NCBI GenBank assembly: GCA_029940115.1
Contig: JAOZRQ010000062.1
Span: 1-18,356, forward strand
Source of the DNA: Desulfobacterales bacterium
Lineage (GTDB): Bacteria > Desulfobacterota > Desulfobacteria > Desulfobacterales > 4be13
Length of the DNA stretch: 18,356 nucleotides
Reading direction: 5' to 3'
In this document: positions 1-7,567 of the stretch, in pieces
Numbering within the stretch: the first letter of the stretch is position 1
Layout: every line of letters begins with the position of its first letter
Position numbers and translations under genes: made by a program
Notes under the pieces: model-generated
Told to the model about the DNA's origin: nothing
Databases searched by the model: none
The model's input: the letters and a program-made list of their open reading frames with translations, nothing else

Positions 1-314
1 TGAGTTTGTGAGTCAAACAAAAGTAGAACGATTTTTTAAATCGTGTGTGTCAATCCCTTTGGTATCAAGAAAAACTTGAAATGTCAAACAAAGCTTTTGT
101 TTCGGGCTTTTGCTCGCGTCAAGCGTTCATGAGAGTTCAACCAAGGAGTGCAAAAAGGGCGATTTCGTTGCCTTTCGGTCTTCGGCAGTTCAATATCCAT
201 TGTCTTTTAACCTGATTAGCTGAACAGCCTTTTTTGCGTCCTAAACCGCAGACAACACTGGCAAACGTGGATTCCACTGATTTTTTTCGGTCCATGTGGA
301 TTGTGGTGCGGAAA
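1..314. other. Gene-free left margin
   Basis: No convincing gene is seen here. Short open frames exist on both strands (minus at 137-340, plus at 234-419), but they lack a ribosome binding site or a recognisable motif. There is a small AT-rich hairpin at 29-43 (CGATTT, loop TTT, AAATCG). The stretch leads into the dispersed repeat that starts at 315. Confidence 0.5.
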
Positions 315-474
315 GTTGTTGACATGAACGTATCCCTCATGGTGCAGGCATCCTCGTCGGCAGGTCGGGCGGCATCTTTTCAGAGCTGCAAAAGGGAGTG
401 TCCGCCTTCGGGGCATTGAACATGCGAATCATGCCAGTGCCCGCATCAGTGGGCCTCAATCTGCAATGGGAGTA
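315..474 (+). repeat. Left copy of a ~160-base inverted repeat
   Basis: This block aligns by eye with the reverse complement of 18188-18356 with few gaps. Long shared stretches include CTCATGGTGCAGGC, TCGGGCGGCATCTTTTCAG, GGGAGTGTCCGCCTTCGG and CATGCGAATCATGCC, and both copies end in GCAATGGGAGTA. Indels between the copies change the reading frame, so it does not behave like conserved coding sequence. It may be a dispersed noncoding element or a structured RNA. The left copy ends exactly where the palindromic element at 472-596 begins. Confidence 0.8.
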
Positions 475-596
475 AGTATTCGGTAAAACCCGTCGACTTC
501 ACCCCCACGCTCGGCTCGGATTGACAAATCCGAACCCCCGTCCCGCCGGATTTGGCAATCCGGCGGGAGCAAGGACGGGGTTTACCGAATATTTAC
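472..596. repeat. Palindromic MITE-like element with 23-base terminal inverted repeats
   Basis: The arms are 472-494 and 574-596; they match as inverted repeats with 2 mismatches in 23 (core TATTCGGTAAA). Inside lie two further perfect hairpins: 516-533 (TCGGATT, loop GACA) and 541-568 (TCCCGCCGGATT, loop TGGC). The whole block could fold into one cruciform. No transposase is present, so if it is mobile it would be non-autonomous. Function is unknown. Confidence 0.7.
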
Positions 597-615
597 CATT
601 TGTGACCCCTTGACA

Positions 616-742
616 GCAGGGTGCGGGCTCATCTGCGGTTTGCAAAGGTTGTCCTTCCCGTTCCTGAACATGTTCCGGCAGGCTGTCCCTCAGACCGATC
701 GTGATTGTCTGAAGTCACAACCACAAAATCCGTTAGAATCAG
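616..742. repeat. Partial copy of dispersed element also found at 11761-11883
   Basis: The end at 724-742 is an exact reverse complement of 11761-11779 (core TTAGAATCAG). The motif TCATCTGCGGTT occurs near 630 and again near 11839. In the fuller copy the same sequence forms both ends of an imperfect palindrome; only one end is evident here. It lies just downstream of the stop codon of copy F. Confidence 0.5.
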
Positions 743-744
743 CA

Positions 745-775
745 ATGTTTCACGCCTCACGATCCACGTTTCACA
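745..775. repeat. Heptanucleotide array at the 3' end of copy F
   Basis: On the minus strand the units are GTGAAAC, GTGGATC, GTGAGGC and GTGAAAC. The array runs opposite to the site 2 arrays relative to the coding strand. In this orientation it contains TGA, and the stop codon of copy F (757-759) falls inside it. Confidence 0.65.
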
Positions 776-3396
776 AGTTCTTTGTAATATGAGGTATCTC
801 TGACATTTTCCAGGTTGGCGTCGGTTTTCAGAAGCTCCCAATTTTTGTAGCCCCTCTCAACCGCCCTTTTAAGCCACATGACGGCCTCCTCTGGCTGATT
901 CTGTCTTGCACGGATGGAGGCAATGTAATACGGAGCGTCCGGGCTGTCCGGTTCAAGCTGGTTCCACTCTTTCAGCAGGGAAATCGCCTCGTCATATTCC
1001 CCCTTGACCGCATGGAGGATTGTTAGTCTGTGCAACGCTGGGACAAACCCGGGATGAATGGACAACGCTTTTCGATAGTGCACGATGGCCTTGTCAGATT
1101 CCCCGATCTGCTGACACAGATTCCCCAACTCATAATGGAGATCCGGCTGGTCAGGCACCAAACGGAGTCTTTCTTGGACATCTGTCATTGCGCGCTTGAT
1201 CTTCTCCTGTTCGGCGGAGATATTCTTGAGATTGGCAAGGGCCTCGGCATGATCCGGATCCTTTTGCAATGCGTTCCGAAAATGAGCCATCGCCTCCTTT
1301 TTTCTGCCGACGCGAAGCAGGGCAACCCCCATGTTGGTGTAAGCCGACGGGTCATCCGGATCCAGACGGATCGCCTCTGCGTAGCGAGCGATGGCCTCAT
1401 GGATTCTGCCCTGGTCCGCCAATATCTTCCCCATGTTGTAGTGGGCTTCGGCATAATACGGATCAGCGCGCAGTGCGTCGGACAAATGCCGGGCCGCTTC
1501 GTCTATTTTCCCCTGAACCGCCAAGAGAGTCCCCAGATTATTATGTGCCTTCGCGTACCCGGGATTGAGACGCAGGGCCTCACCATATTGGAATATCGCC
1601 TCATCAGTCTTTCCCTGAGCTTCCAGAGCAATCCCCAGATTGTTATGCGCCAGCGCAGAATCAGGGCTTATCCGCAATGCCTCCTTGTAATGGAAGATGG
1701 CTTTGTTCGTATCCCCCTGATCTGCCAGAAGAAGTCCCAGATTGTTGTGTGCTTTCACATAATCAGGAGCCAGACGCAGGGCCTTACCATAGTGGAATAT
1801 CGCCTCATCAGTCCTTCCCTGAGCCGCCAAGCCGGCACCCATGTTACTATGCGCCATAGGGTTGTCGGTCGTCACCTTCAAGGTATGCCGGAAAAGAGTG
1901 ACCGTGTCACGCCAATGTCCCACCTGTTCCCATGTTGTCACCGTGAAAATCAAGAGGATTGCCGACGCCGGCACCCCGGCGATCTTCCAAGAAACGCTCT
2001 GAAATCGCTTTTCAAGAAGGTCGGGAACGCCCCAGGCGATCATGATGAATATGCCGATGAGCGGAATATAGGTGTAGCGGTCTGCCATGGCCTGTGTGCC
2101 GACTTGGACCAGTCCGATGACGGGTACGAGGGTTCCCACATACCAGAGCCATCCGACAATCAGATAGGGATACGTTTTCCCATTGCGGATGATTAGCAAG
2201 GATACAGAGGCGAGCACGAGACACGCGGCTGCCATCTTCCACCCGGGTATTTCAAGGGAATAGGGATAATAAACGGCGAGCTTTGAGGGGAAAATCATTT
2301 TCCAGAGGTAGCTCGCGTAAGCGACCAAGGCATTCGTCACCCTGATGGTCAGCGGGAACATCTCCGAATCTCCCATGGCTCCCCCGCTTCGCTGCACAAT
2401 AAAGGTGACAACACTTGATAATACTGCAAGGATAAAAAAAGGGAGTTTTTCCAAAACTAAAAATGTGATGCGTGATGTGCGAGATTGAGCTTCAAGTTTC
2501 AAATTTCGAGCTTTGATCTCCGAGTTTCGATCTCCAAGTTTCAGATTTCGGATTTCGGATTTCGGATTTCGGATTTCGAATTTGTTTCGGATTTCGGATT
2601 TCGAATTTGTTTCGGATTTCGGATTTCGGATTTCGGATTTCGAATTTTGAATTTGTTTCGGATTTCGGATTTCGGATTTCAAATTTGTTTCGGATTTCGG
2701 ATTTTGGATTTCGGATTTCGGATTTCGATTGAGGGGCCAATAGTCGAGCAGGAGCAGCACAAAGGGCAATGTCACCAACATCGGCTTGGCCATCAGGCCT
2801 AGGGCGAAAAAGAGAATCGTCAGCAGGTATGTGTCCCATTTCGGGGCTTCGGCATATCGGGCGTATGCCCACAGGGTGAGCATCCAAAAGAATGTGCTCA
2901 ACACATCCTTGCGCTCCGACACCCACGCGACCGACTCCACATGAAGCGGATGGAGGGCAAACAGGGCCGCCACAAAGGCGCTTGGCCATAAGAGGGCGAT
3001 AGGCGAAGGATGAAGGGTGATGGTTTGCCCGGTCATCCTTTTGAGAATGAAAAACAATAACAGCGTATTTGCGATGTGAAAGAGCAGATTGGTGAGATGA
3101 TGCGGGCCCGGGTTCATTCCGTAAAATTCAACATCAAGCATATGGGACAGCCAGGTTAATGGATGCCAGTTGGTTGCATAGGGCGTGGTGAATGCCCATC
3201 TGACATTTTCCAAGGTCAGGCCGGCTCGGACAGATGGATTCTCCTTGACATACAACAGGTCATCGAAGTTGACAAAGGAATGATCTCTCACCTGCCAATA
3301 CACAGAAAACGTGGTGATGACGAGAAAGAGAGAGATGCCAAGGGTGATGAGAGAATTCTCTTTGCAGATGGTTTCAGAGGACGTGACGGATTTCAT
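757..3396 (-). CDS. Copy F: TMTC/PMT-like GT-C membrane glycosyltransferase with ten TPRs
   Basis: Predicted polytopic inner-membrane glycosyltransferase using a polyprenyl-phosphate-linked sugar; 879 residues. TM1 (about 15-35) is followed by the acidic loop motif FVNFDD (41-46), the position of catalytic acids in GT-C enzymes. Next come NWHPLTWLSHMLD (77-89) and HHLTN. The late membrane motif ADRYTYIPLIG is at 438-448. About ten TPR units fill 513-860, the most in this cluster; by analogy with TMTC proteins they would lie outside the cytoplasm and bind the acceptor. Insertions at 122-136 (site 1) and 225-311 (site 2) are heptapeptide repeats encoded by heptanucleotides. The start has AAGGAG (3403-3408) six bases upstream and lies 23 bases after the stop of copy E. 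The last residues and stop come from another heptamer array. Sugar and acceptor are unknown. Confidence 0.92.
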   Translation of the reverse strand: MKSVTSSETICKENSLITLGISLFLVITTFSVYWQVRDHSFVNFDDLLYVKENPSVRAGLTLENVRWAFTTPYATNWHPLTWLSHMLDVEFYGMNPGPHHLTNLLFHIANTLLLFFILKRMTGQTITLHPSPIALLWPSAFVAALFALHPLHVESVAWVSERKDVLSTFFWMLTLWAYARYAEAPKWDTYLLTILFFALGLMAKPMLVTLPFVLLLLDYWPLNRNPKSEIQNPKSETNLKSEIRNPKQIQNSKSEIRNPKSETNSKSEIRNKFEIRNPKSEIRNLKLGDRNSEIKARNLKLEAQSRTSRITFLVLEKLPFFILAVLSSVVTFIVQRSGGAMGDSEMFPLTIRVTNALVAYASYLWKMIFPSKLAVYYPYSLEIPGWKMAAACLVLASVSLLIIRNGKTYPYLIVGWLWYVGTLVPVIGLVQVGTQAMADRYTYIPLIGIFIMIAWGVPDLLEKRFQSVSWKIAGVPASAILLIFTVTTWEQVGHWRDTVTLFRHTLKVTTDNPMAHSNMGAGLAAQGRTDEAIFHYGKALRLAPDYVKAHNNLGLLLADQGDTNKAIFHYKEALRISPDSALAHNNLGIALEAQGKTDEAIFQYGEALRLNPGYAKAHNNLGTLLAVQGKIDEAARHLSDALRADPYYAEAHYNMGKILADQGRIHEAIARYAEAIRLDPDDPSAYTNMGVALLRVGRKKEAMAHFRNALQKDPDHAEALANLKNISAEQEKIKRAMTDVQERLRLVPDQPDLHYELGNLCQQIGESDKAIVHYRKALSIHPGFVPALHRLTILHAVKGEYDEAISLLKEWNQLEPDSPDAPYYIASIRARQNQPEEAVMWLKRAVERGYKNWELLKTDANLENVRDTSYYKELVKRGS
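2464..2728. repeat. Heptanucleotide array, site 2 of copy F
   Basis: This is the longest site 2 array. On the plus strand it is built from GGATTTC units, interrupted several times by the 9-mer AATTTGTTT and fading at the low end into CAAGTTTC-like and GTGATGC-like units. It encodes SEIRNPK-type heptapeptides (residues 225-311). Both strands are stop-free across most of it, which explains spurious plus-strand open frames. Confidence 0.92.
2992..3027. repeat. Short heptanucleotide array, site 1 of copy F
   Basis: A short degenerate array of GGGCGAT/GGATGAA-like units encoding a TLHPSPIA-type stretch. The loop between the M of KRM and the W of WPSA is 15 residues here, against 29 in copy E and 43 in copy D; these steps of 14 residues equal six heptamers each. 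Confidence 0.7.
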
Positions 3397-3402
3397 GTTG
3401 TT

Positions 3403-3408
3403 CTCCTT
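3403..3408 (-). promoter_or_regulatory. Ribosome binding site of copy F
   Basis: AAGGAG on the minus strand, six bases before the ATG at 3394-3396. It is the clearest Shine-Dalgarno sequence among the six paralogues. Confidence 0.75.
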
Positions 3409-3419
3409 GTTCCCATTTT

Positions 3420-5315
3420 TTACGGATGAACCCCTTGCTTTGCCAGCATTTTCAGGTTATTACGCGCGTTGACATGGTCAGGCTTGAGTCGCAAGGCCGC
3501 CTGAATATGGCCAAGGGCCTCTTTGAATCTCCGGTTGTATATCAGCGCGGCTCCGATGTTGTTATGAACATCCGCGGCCATGCCGGGGGCCATGTGCAGT
3601 GCCTCGGAATGGTGCCCCATGGCCTCCTCCAGCCGCCCCTGTCTTGCCAATGCATTTCCGAGATTTGCGTGTACTTTGTAACTGCCTCGGGTCACCTTCA
3701 AGGCATGTTCAAAGAGCGTGACGCCGTTCGTCCAGTGCTGGGTCTGCAACCACGCGGCCGTTGAAAACAAGAGGAGAAATGCCACGCCGGTTGTCAGGAG
3801 CGTCAGCTTTCCATATCGCCATCCGGCCACGAGATCGGGAGCGCCCCATGTGATCAGAATGAACAGACCGATGAGGGGGATATAGGTGTAGCGGTCCGCC
3901 ATGGCCTGCAAGCCGACCTGAACCAGCCCGATCACCGGTATCAGCGTTCCGAGATACCAGAGCCATCCCACCGCGAGGTAAGGCCGTTGCCTGATCTGGC
4001 TGATGACCAGCAAGGAGATGGCCGCGAGCAGACCCGCGGCTCCTGCGGTTTGCCACCAGGGGAATGTATCTGGATAGGGATAGAAGACCGCCAGTTTGTA
4101 AGGATAGACCATCTTCACCATATAGCCGATGTATGACACCAAAGCATTTGCAATCCTGACATGCAACGGATATATCTCCATGGAAGCGGTGGCCCCCGCG
4201 TACTGTTGCACAAGAAACGTCACAATGCATGAGCCCAATGCAAGGATGAAAAAGGGGAGTTTTTCCAAAATCAGAAACGTGAGGCGTGAGACGTGAGGCG
4301 TGAGGCGTGAAACGTGAGGCGTGAGGCGTGAAACGTGAGGCGTGAGGCGTGAAACGTGAGATCGAAGTTTCGGATTTCGAGTTTCGGATTTCGGATTTCG
4401 ATTAAGGGGCCAAATATCCAGAAGGAGCAAAACAAAGGGTAGCGTCACCACCATTGGCTTGGCCATCAGGCCCAGTACGAAAAAGAGGAGCGACAAATAA
4501 TAGCTGCGTATCTCCGAATGCCTGACATACCGGGTGTAGCTCCATAGCGTGAGCATCCAGAAGAATGTGCTTAACAGATCCTTGCGTTCCGCGATCCAAG
4601 CCACCGATTCCACATGAAGCGGATGAAGCGCGAAGAGGGCTGCCACAAAGGCGCTTGGCCATAAGTTGGTGAGGGGTGAGGGGATATTGTCCCTTGCCCC
4701 TTGCCTCTCGCCTCTCACCCCTCGCCCCTTTCCCCTTACCCCTCCGGCCATTCTTTTGAGAACGAAAAACAACAACAACGTGTTTGCGATGTGAAAGAGC
4801 AGATTGGTGAGATGATGCGGTCCCGGGCCCATCCCGTAGAGATCAACGTCGAGCATGTGGGAGAGCCAAGTCAGGGGATGCCAGTTGGCCGAATGCGCGG
4901 CGGTGAATGCCCATGAGATGCTCTCCCAAGTCAGCCCAGCCCGGACATGGGGATTTTCATACACATACATGTCATCGTCAAAATTCACGAAAGCATACTC
5001 CCCGACCTGCCAATAGACAGAAAGTGTGGAGAGCATCAGAAACAGGGCGATGAGGAATTTGAGACGTGGGACGTGAGACGTGAGACGTGAGAAGACGTGA
5101 GACGTGGGACGTGAGACGTGAGACGTGAGAAGACGTGAGACGTGGGACGTGGGACGTGGGACGTGGGACGTGGGACGTGGGACATGGGACGTGGGACGTG
5201 GGACGTGAGACGTGAGTTTCGAGTTTCGAGTTTCACGTTTCACGTTTTCACGTTTCACGTTTTCACGTTTCACGTTTTCAAGTTTCAAGTTTCGAGTTTC
5301 AATCTTATTTGTCAT
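3420..5315 (-). CDS. Copy E: TMTC/PMT-like GT-C glycosyltransferase, short TPR domain, repeat-derived N-terminus
   Basis: Paralogue of copies A-F; 631 residues from the chosen start. That ATG overlaps the end of copy D by 11 bases (ATG ACA AAT AA), suggesting translational coupling; an earlier in-frame ATG at 5369 lies inside copy D. Residues 5-85 before TM1 are almost wholly heptamer-encoded (ENVKR, TSHVPRP and TSHVSRL repeats), replacing the short polar N-terminus of the paralogues. The catalytic-loop motif FVNFDDD is at 109-115, NWHPLTWLSHMLD at 144-156 and ADRYTYIPLIG at 473-483. Only about two full TPR units plus a partial one follow (546-631), the fewest in the cluster. Heptapeptide insertions lie at 190-217 and 307-346. 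Likely an inner-membrane protein O-glycosyltransferase; substrate unknown. Confidence 0.9.
   Translation of the reverse strand: MTNKIETRNLKLENVKRENVKRENVKRETRNSKLTSHVPRPTSHVPRPTSHVPRPTSHVSRLLTSHVSRPTSHVFSRLTSHVPRLKFLIALFLMLSTLSVYWQVGEYAFVNFDDDMYVYENPHVRAGLTWESISWAFTAAHSANWHPLTWLSHMLDVDLYGMGPGPHHLTNLLFHIANTLLLFFVLKRMAGGVRGKGRGVRGERQGARDNIPSPLTNLWPSAFVAALFALHPLHVESVAWIAERKDLLSTFFWMLTLWSYTRYVRHSEIRSYYLSLLFFVLGLMAKPMVVTLPFVLLLLDIWPLNRNPKSETRNPKLRSHVSRLTPHVSRLTPHVSRLTPHVSRLTFLILEKLPFFILALGSCIVTFLVQQYAGATASMEIYPLHVRIANALVSYIGYMVKMVYPYKLAVFYPYPDTFPWWQTAGAAGLLAAISLLVISQIRQRPYLAVGWLWYLGTLIPVIGLVQVGLQAMADRYTYIPLIGLFILITWGAPDLVAGWRYGKLTLLTTGVAFLLLFSTAAWLQTQHWTNGVTLFEHALKVTRGSYKVHANLGNALARQGRLEEAMGHHSEALHMAPGMAADVHNNIGAALIYNRRFKEALGHIQAALRLKPDHVNARNNLKMLAKQGVHP
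4278..4404. repeat. Heptanucleotide array, site 2 of copy E
   Basis: The plus-strand order is GTGAGGC/GTGAAAC units (4278-4360), then GAGTTTC/GGATTTC units up to GATTAAGGGGCC. It encodes HVSRLTP repeats preceded by NPKSETR units. The order of the two repeat classes is the same as in copy A. Confidence 0.92.
4665..4745. repeat. Paired heptanucleotide arrays, site 1 of copy E
   Basis: A short GGTGAGG block is followed by pyrimidine-rich heptamers (TTGCCTC, TCGCCTC, TCACCCC, TCGCCCC). It encodes the RGKGRGVRGERQGAR-type loop plus IPSPL. The two blocks are roughly complementary to each other. Confidence 0.85.
5061..5303. repeat. Heptanucleotide array forming the N-terminus of copy E
   Basis: On the plus strand GTGGGAC/GTGAGAC units run from 5065 to about 5215, then GAGTTTC units, then alternating ACGTTTC/ACGTTTTC units and AAGTTTC units to 5300. 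They encode residues 5-85 of copy E. It is a third integration point, not shared with the other copies, and it reaches almost to the start codon. Confidence 0.93.
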
Positions 5316-7368
5316 TTCTGTTTTCCAGCACGGCCAATGCCTTTTTAAGATTTCTGAGCGCGGCGGCATCTCCGGGATTTCTTTTCAGGGCTTGATGGAA
5401 GTGGAAGGCCGCGTCTCTGACGTTTCCGGTATTAAAGAGTGCGGAACCGAGGTTGTTGCGAGCCTTGGAATGGTAAGGATTGATCCGCACGGCTTCCCGA
5501 AAATGGGCGATGGCCTCATCCGTTTTTCCTTGATGATACAGCACGGCTCCGAGATTCACATGGGCATTCACATATTCGGGATCAGAGCGCAATGCCCGGG
5601 TGTAATACCTGATGGCCTCGGGGATTCGGCCCTGTTTTTCCAGAAGTGTTCCCATATGGTTGTAGGCACTCGGATTGCCGGGGTTTGACCGCAATGCCTC
5701 GGAATAATGGTGAGCAGCCTCGGCTGTTTTGCCTTGGGCAGCCAGCGCAAGTCCCATGTTGTTATGTGTATCTGGAAAATTGGGCTTTAAGCGCAATGTC
5801 TCTGAATAATGCCGGATGGCTTCGGCGATTCTCCCCTGTTTGTGCAGGGCAGTCCCCAGATTGTTATGCGCGGCATAATTGCCGGATGTCACGTCAATGG
5901 CATGTTCAAAGAGCGCGATGCTGTTGCGCCAGTATCCGACTTGGATATTTGAAACTGCTGAAAAAAGCAGAAGAAGGGCCGCCGTCAGCCCTCCAAGCAG
6001 GAATTTTCCATGACGCCATTTCGCGGTGAGTTCAGGAATCCCCCAGGCAACCATGACAAACAGGCCGATGAGCGGGATATAGGTGTAGCGGTCCGCCATG
6101 GACTGTGTGCCGACCTGCACCAGCCCGATCACCGGCACAAGGGTCCCCACATACCAGAGCCATCCCACCGCCAAGCAGGGGTGCCGGCGCGCATGCCTGA
6201 TGACGATTACGGATATGACTATAAGCATCGCACAGGCCCCCGCAACCTTCCACCACGGAAATCTTGGAGGATACGGATACAGAAACGCCAGTTCGGAGGG
6301 CCAGATCATCTTTCCGATGTAGCTGATGTATGAGATCAGGGCATTGGCGATTCTCATATCCAACGGATATCTCTCCAAAGAAATGACCGCTCCCCAGCTT
6401 TGCTGAACAACAAAAGTGACCGCACTTGACAAAGCGGCAAGGATGAAGAACGGGAGTTTTTCCAAAAGAAGATGCTTGATGCGTGATGCGTGATGCGTGG
6501 ATTTCAAGTTTCGGGTTTCAATATCCGAGTTTTGATCCCTGACGTTTTCCCCGGCAAAAGACAAGTTCAAGCATCGATTGAGCGGCCAATGGTCGAGCAG
6601 GAGCAACACAAAGGGCAATGTCACCAGCATCGGCTTGGCCATCAGGCCTAGGGCGAAAAAGAGAATCGTCAGCAGGTATGTGCCCCATTTCGGGTCCTCG
6701 GCATATCGGGCGTATGCCCACAGGGTGAGCATCCAGAAGAACGTGCTCAACACATCCTTTCGCTCCGACACCCACGCGACCGATTCCACATGAAGCGGAT
6801 GGAGGGCAAACAGGGCCGCCACAAAGGTGCTTGGCCATAAGGGGGCGAGGGGCGAAGGGTGAAAGGTGAAAGGTGAAGGATGAAGGATGAAGGAAATGGG
6901 CGATGGGCCGCTCGCCGCTCGCGGCTCGCCTCTTACCTCTTGCCCCTTGCCCCTTGCCCCCTCCGTCATCCTTTTGAGAACAAAAAACAACAACAGCGTA
7001 TTTGCGATGTGAAAGAGAAGGTTCGTGAGATGATGTTGGCCCGGGTTCATGCCGTAGAGTTCCACATCCAGCATATGAGAGAGCCAGGTTATGGGATGCC
7101 AGTTTGCCGCATGGGAGGCGGTGAATGCCCATACGATGCTTTCTCTCGTCAGCCCGGCCTGAACATGGGGGTTGTCGGTCACATAGAAATTATCGTCAAA
7201 GTCAATGAACTCATAGCTCCTCATCTGCCAATAGACGGCAAGGATGGCGAGGATGAGAACCAAGGCGATCAGCAAGTCCAGGCGTATGTTGAAAAAAGTT
7301 TCCTCCGAGTTTCCTTGCACGACTTTTTCCTTCCTGCCCGGAGGGGTATGGGAATCATTGTTCATCAT
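5305..7368 (-). CDS. Copy D: TMTC/PMT-like GT-C glycosyltransferase with five TPRs
   Basis: Paralogue of 687 residues from the chosen start, ATGATGAACAATG at 7368. Upstream in-frame ATGs at 7449 and 7593 would add a tail encoded by hexamer repeats and, for 7593, overlap copy C, so they are disfavoured; no start has a strong ribosome binding site. TM1 (31-48) is followed by FIDFDDN (54-60), NWHPITWLSHMLD (89-101) and HHLTNLLFH. ADRYTYIPLIG is at 425-435. About five TPR units and a partial one fill 498-687. Site 1 (135-176) is the longest of the site 1 insertions; site 2 (266-299) is the most degenerate. The segment between the two sites is about 96% identical in DNA to copy F, far more than the rest. 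The stop codon overlaps the start of copy E. Confidence 0.9.
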   Translation of the reverse strand: MMNNDSHTPPGRKEKVVQGNSEETFFNIRLDLLIALVLILAILAVYWQMRSYEFIDFDDNFYVTDNPHVQAGLTRESIVWAFTASHAANWHPITWLSHMLDVELYGMNPGQHHLTNLLFHIANTLLLFFVLKRMTEGARGKGQEVRGEPRAASGPSPISFILHPSPFTFHPSPLAPLWPSTFVAALFALHPLHVESVAWVSERKDVLSTFFWMLTLWAYARYAEDPKWGTYLLTILFFALGLMAKPMLVTLPFVLLLLDHWPLNRCLNLSFAGENVRDQNSDIETRNLKSTHHASRIKHLLLEKLPFFILAALSSAVTFVVQQSWGAVISLERYPLDMRIANALISYISYIGKMIWPSELAFLYPYPPRFPWWKVAGACAMLIVISVIVIRHARRHPCLAVGWLWYVGTLVPVIGLVQVGTQSMADRYTYIPLIGLFVMVAWGIPELTAKWRHGKFLLGGLTAALLLLFSAVSNIQVGYWRNSIALFEHAIDVTSGNYAAHNNLGTALHKQGRIAEAIRHYSETLRLKPNFPDTHNNMGLALAAQGKTAEAAHHYSEALRSNPGNPSAYNHMGTLLEKQGRIPEAIRYYTRALRSDPEYVNAHVNLGAVLYHQGKTDEAIAHFREAVRINPYHSKARNNLGSALFNTGNVRDAAFHFHQALKRNPGDAAALRNLKKALAVLENRNDK
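6472..6573. repeat. Degenerate heptanucleotide array, site 2 of copy D
   Basis: About four GTGATGC units (to 6498) are followed by a few CAAGTTTC/GGGTTTC units, then non-repetitive sequence to 6573. It encodes a residual ETRNLKSTHHASRI stretch. This is the most decayed site 2 array. Confidence 0.8.
6841..6963. repeat. Paired heptanucleotide arrays, site 1 of copy D
   Basis: GGGCGAG, GGTGAAA and GGATGAA heptamers (6841-6895) are followed by complementary-class units such as TCGCCGC, TTACCTC, TTGCCCC (6908-6963). It encodes about 43 residues between KRM and WPST, including repeated HPSPF. Confidence 0.88.
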
Positions 7369-7567
7369 AAAAAATTTCTTTCTCGTCACAAAGCTTGACC
7401 TTGAACTTGAAAATTCTCTCTCGTTACGAGGCTCCGCCTCGTAACGCATGGGGGAAGGCTCGTTATGAGGCTTGAACTTGACCTTTTGGCTTGCGCCGAG
7501 TTCAAGTTCAAGTTTAAGTTTAAGTTCACGTTCAAGTTCAAGTTCATGTTCATAACGGCTCCGGCAT
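7369..7567. repeat. Repeat-filled gap between copies C and D
   Basis: 7501-7554 is a run of nine hexamers of the TTCAAG type (TTCAAG, TTTAAG, TTCACG, TTCATG). At 7422-7446 there is a hairpin with 11-base arms (CGTTACGAGGC) and a three-base loop, with a half copy near 7460. No additional gene is seen. The minus-strand frame of copy D stays open through the gap because the hexamer has no stop in that frame. Confidence 0.75.

Noticed and set aside
1030..2196. A 388-codon plus-strand open frame opposite the TPR region of copy F
   Set aside because: It lies entirely antisense to well-supported TPR codons, has no family motif, and similar antisense frames appear opposite every paralogue's TPR and membrane regions. 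It is a shadow of codon bias.
2464..2728. CRISPR array
   Set aside because: The repeats are 7 bases with no spacers of constant length, lie inside coding frames and have no cas genes nearby.
2485..2802. Plus-strand frame rich in FGFRISD repeats
   Set aside because: It is the antisense reading of GGATTTC heptamers, which are open in all six frames. The minus strand carries the real gene.
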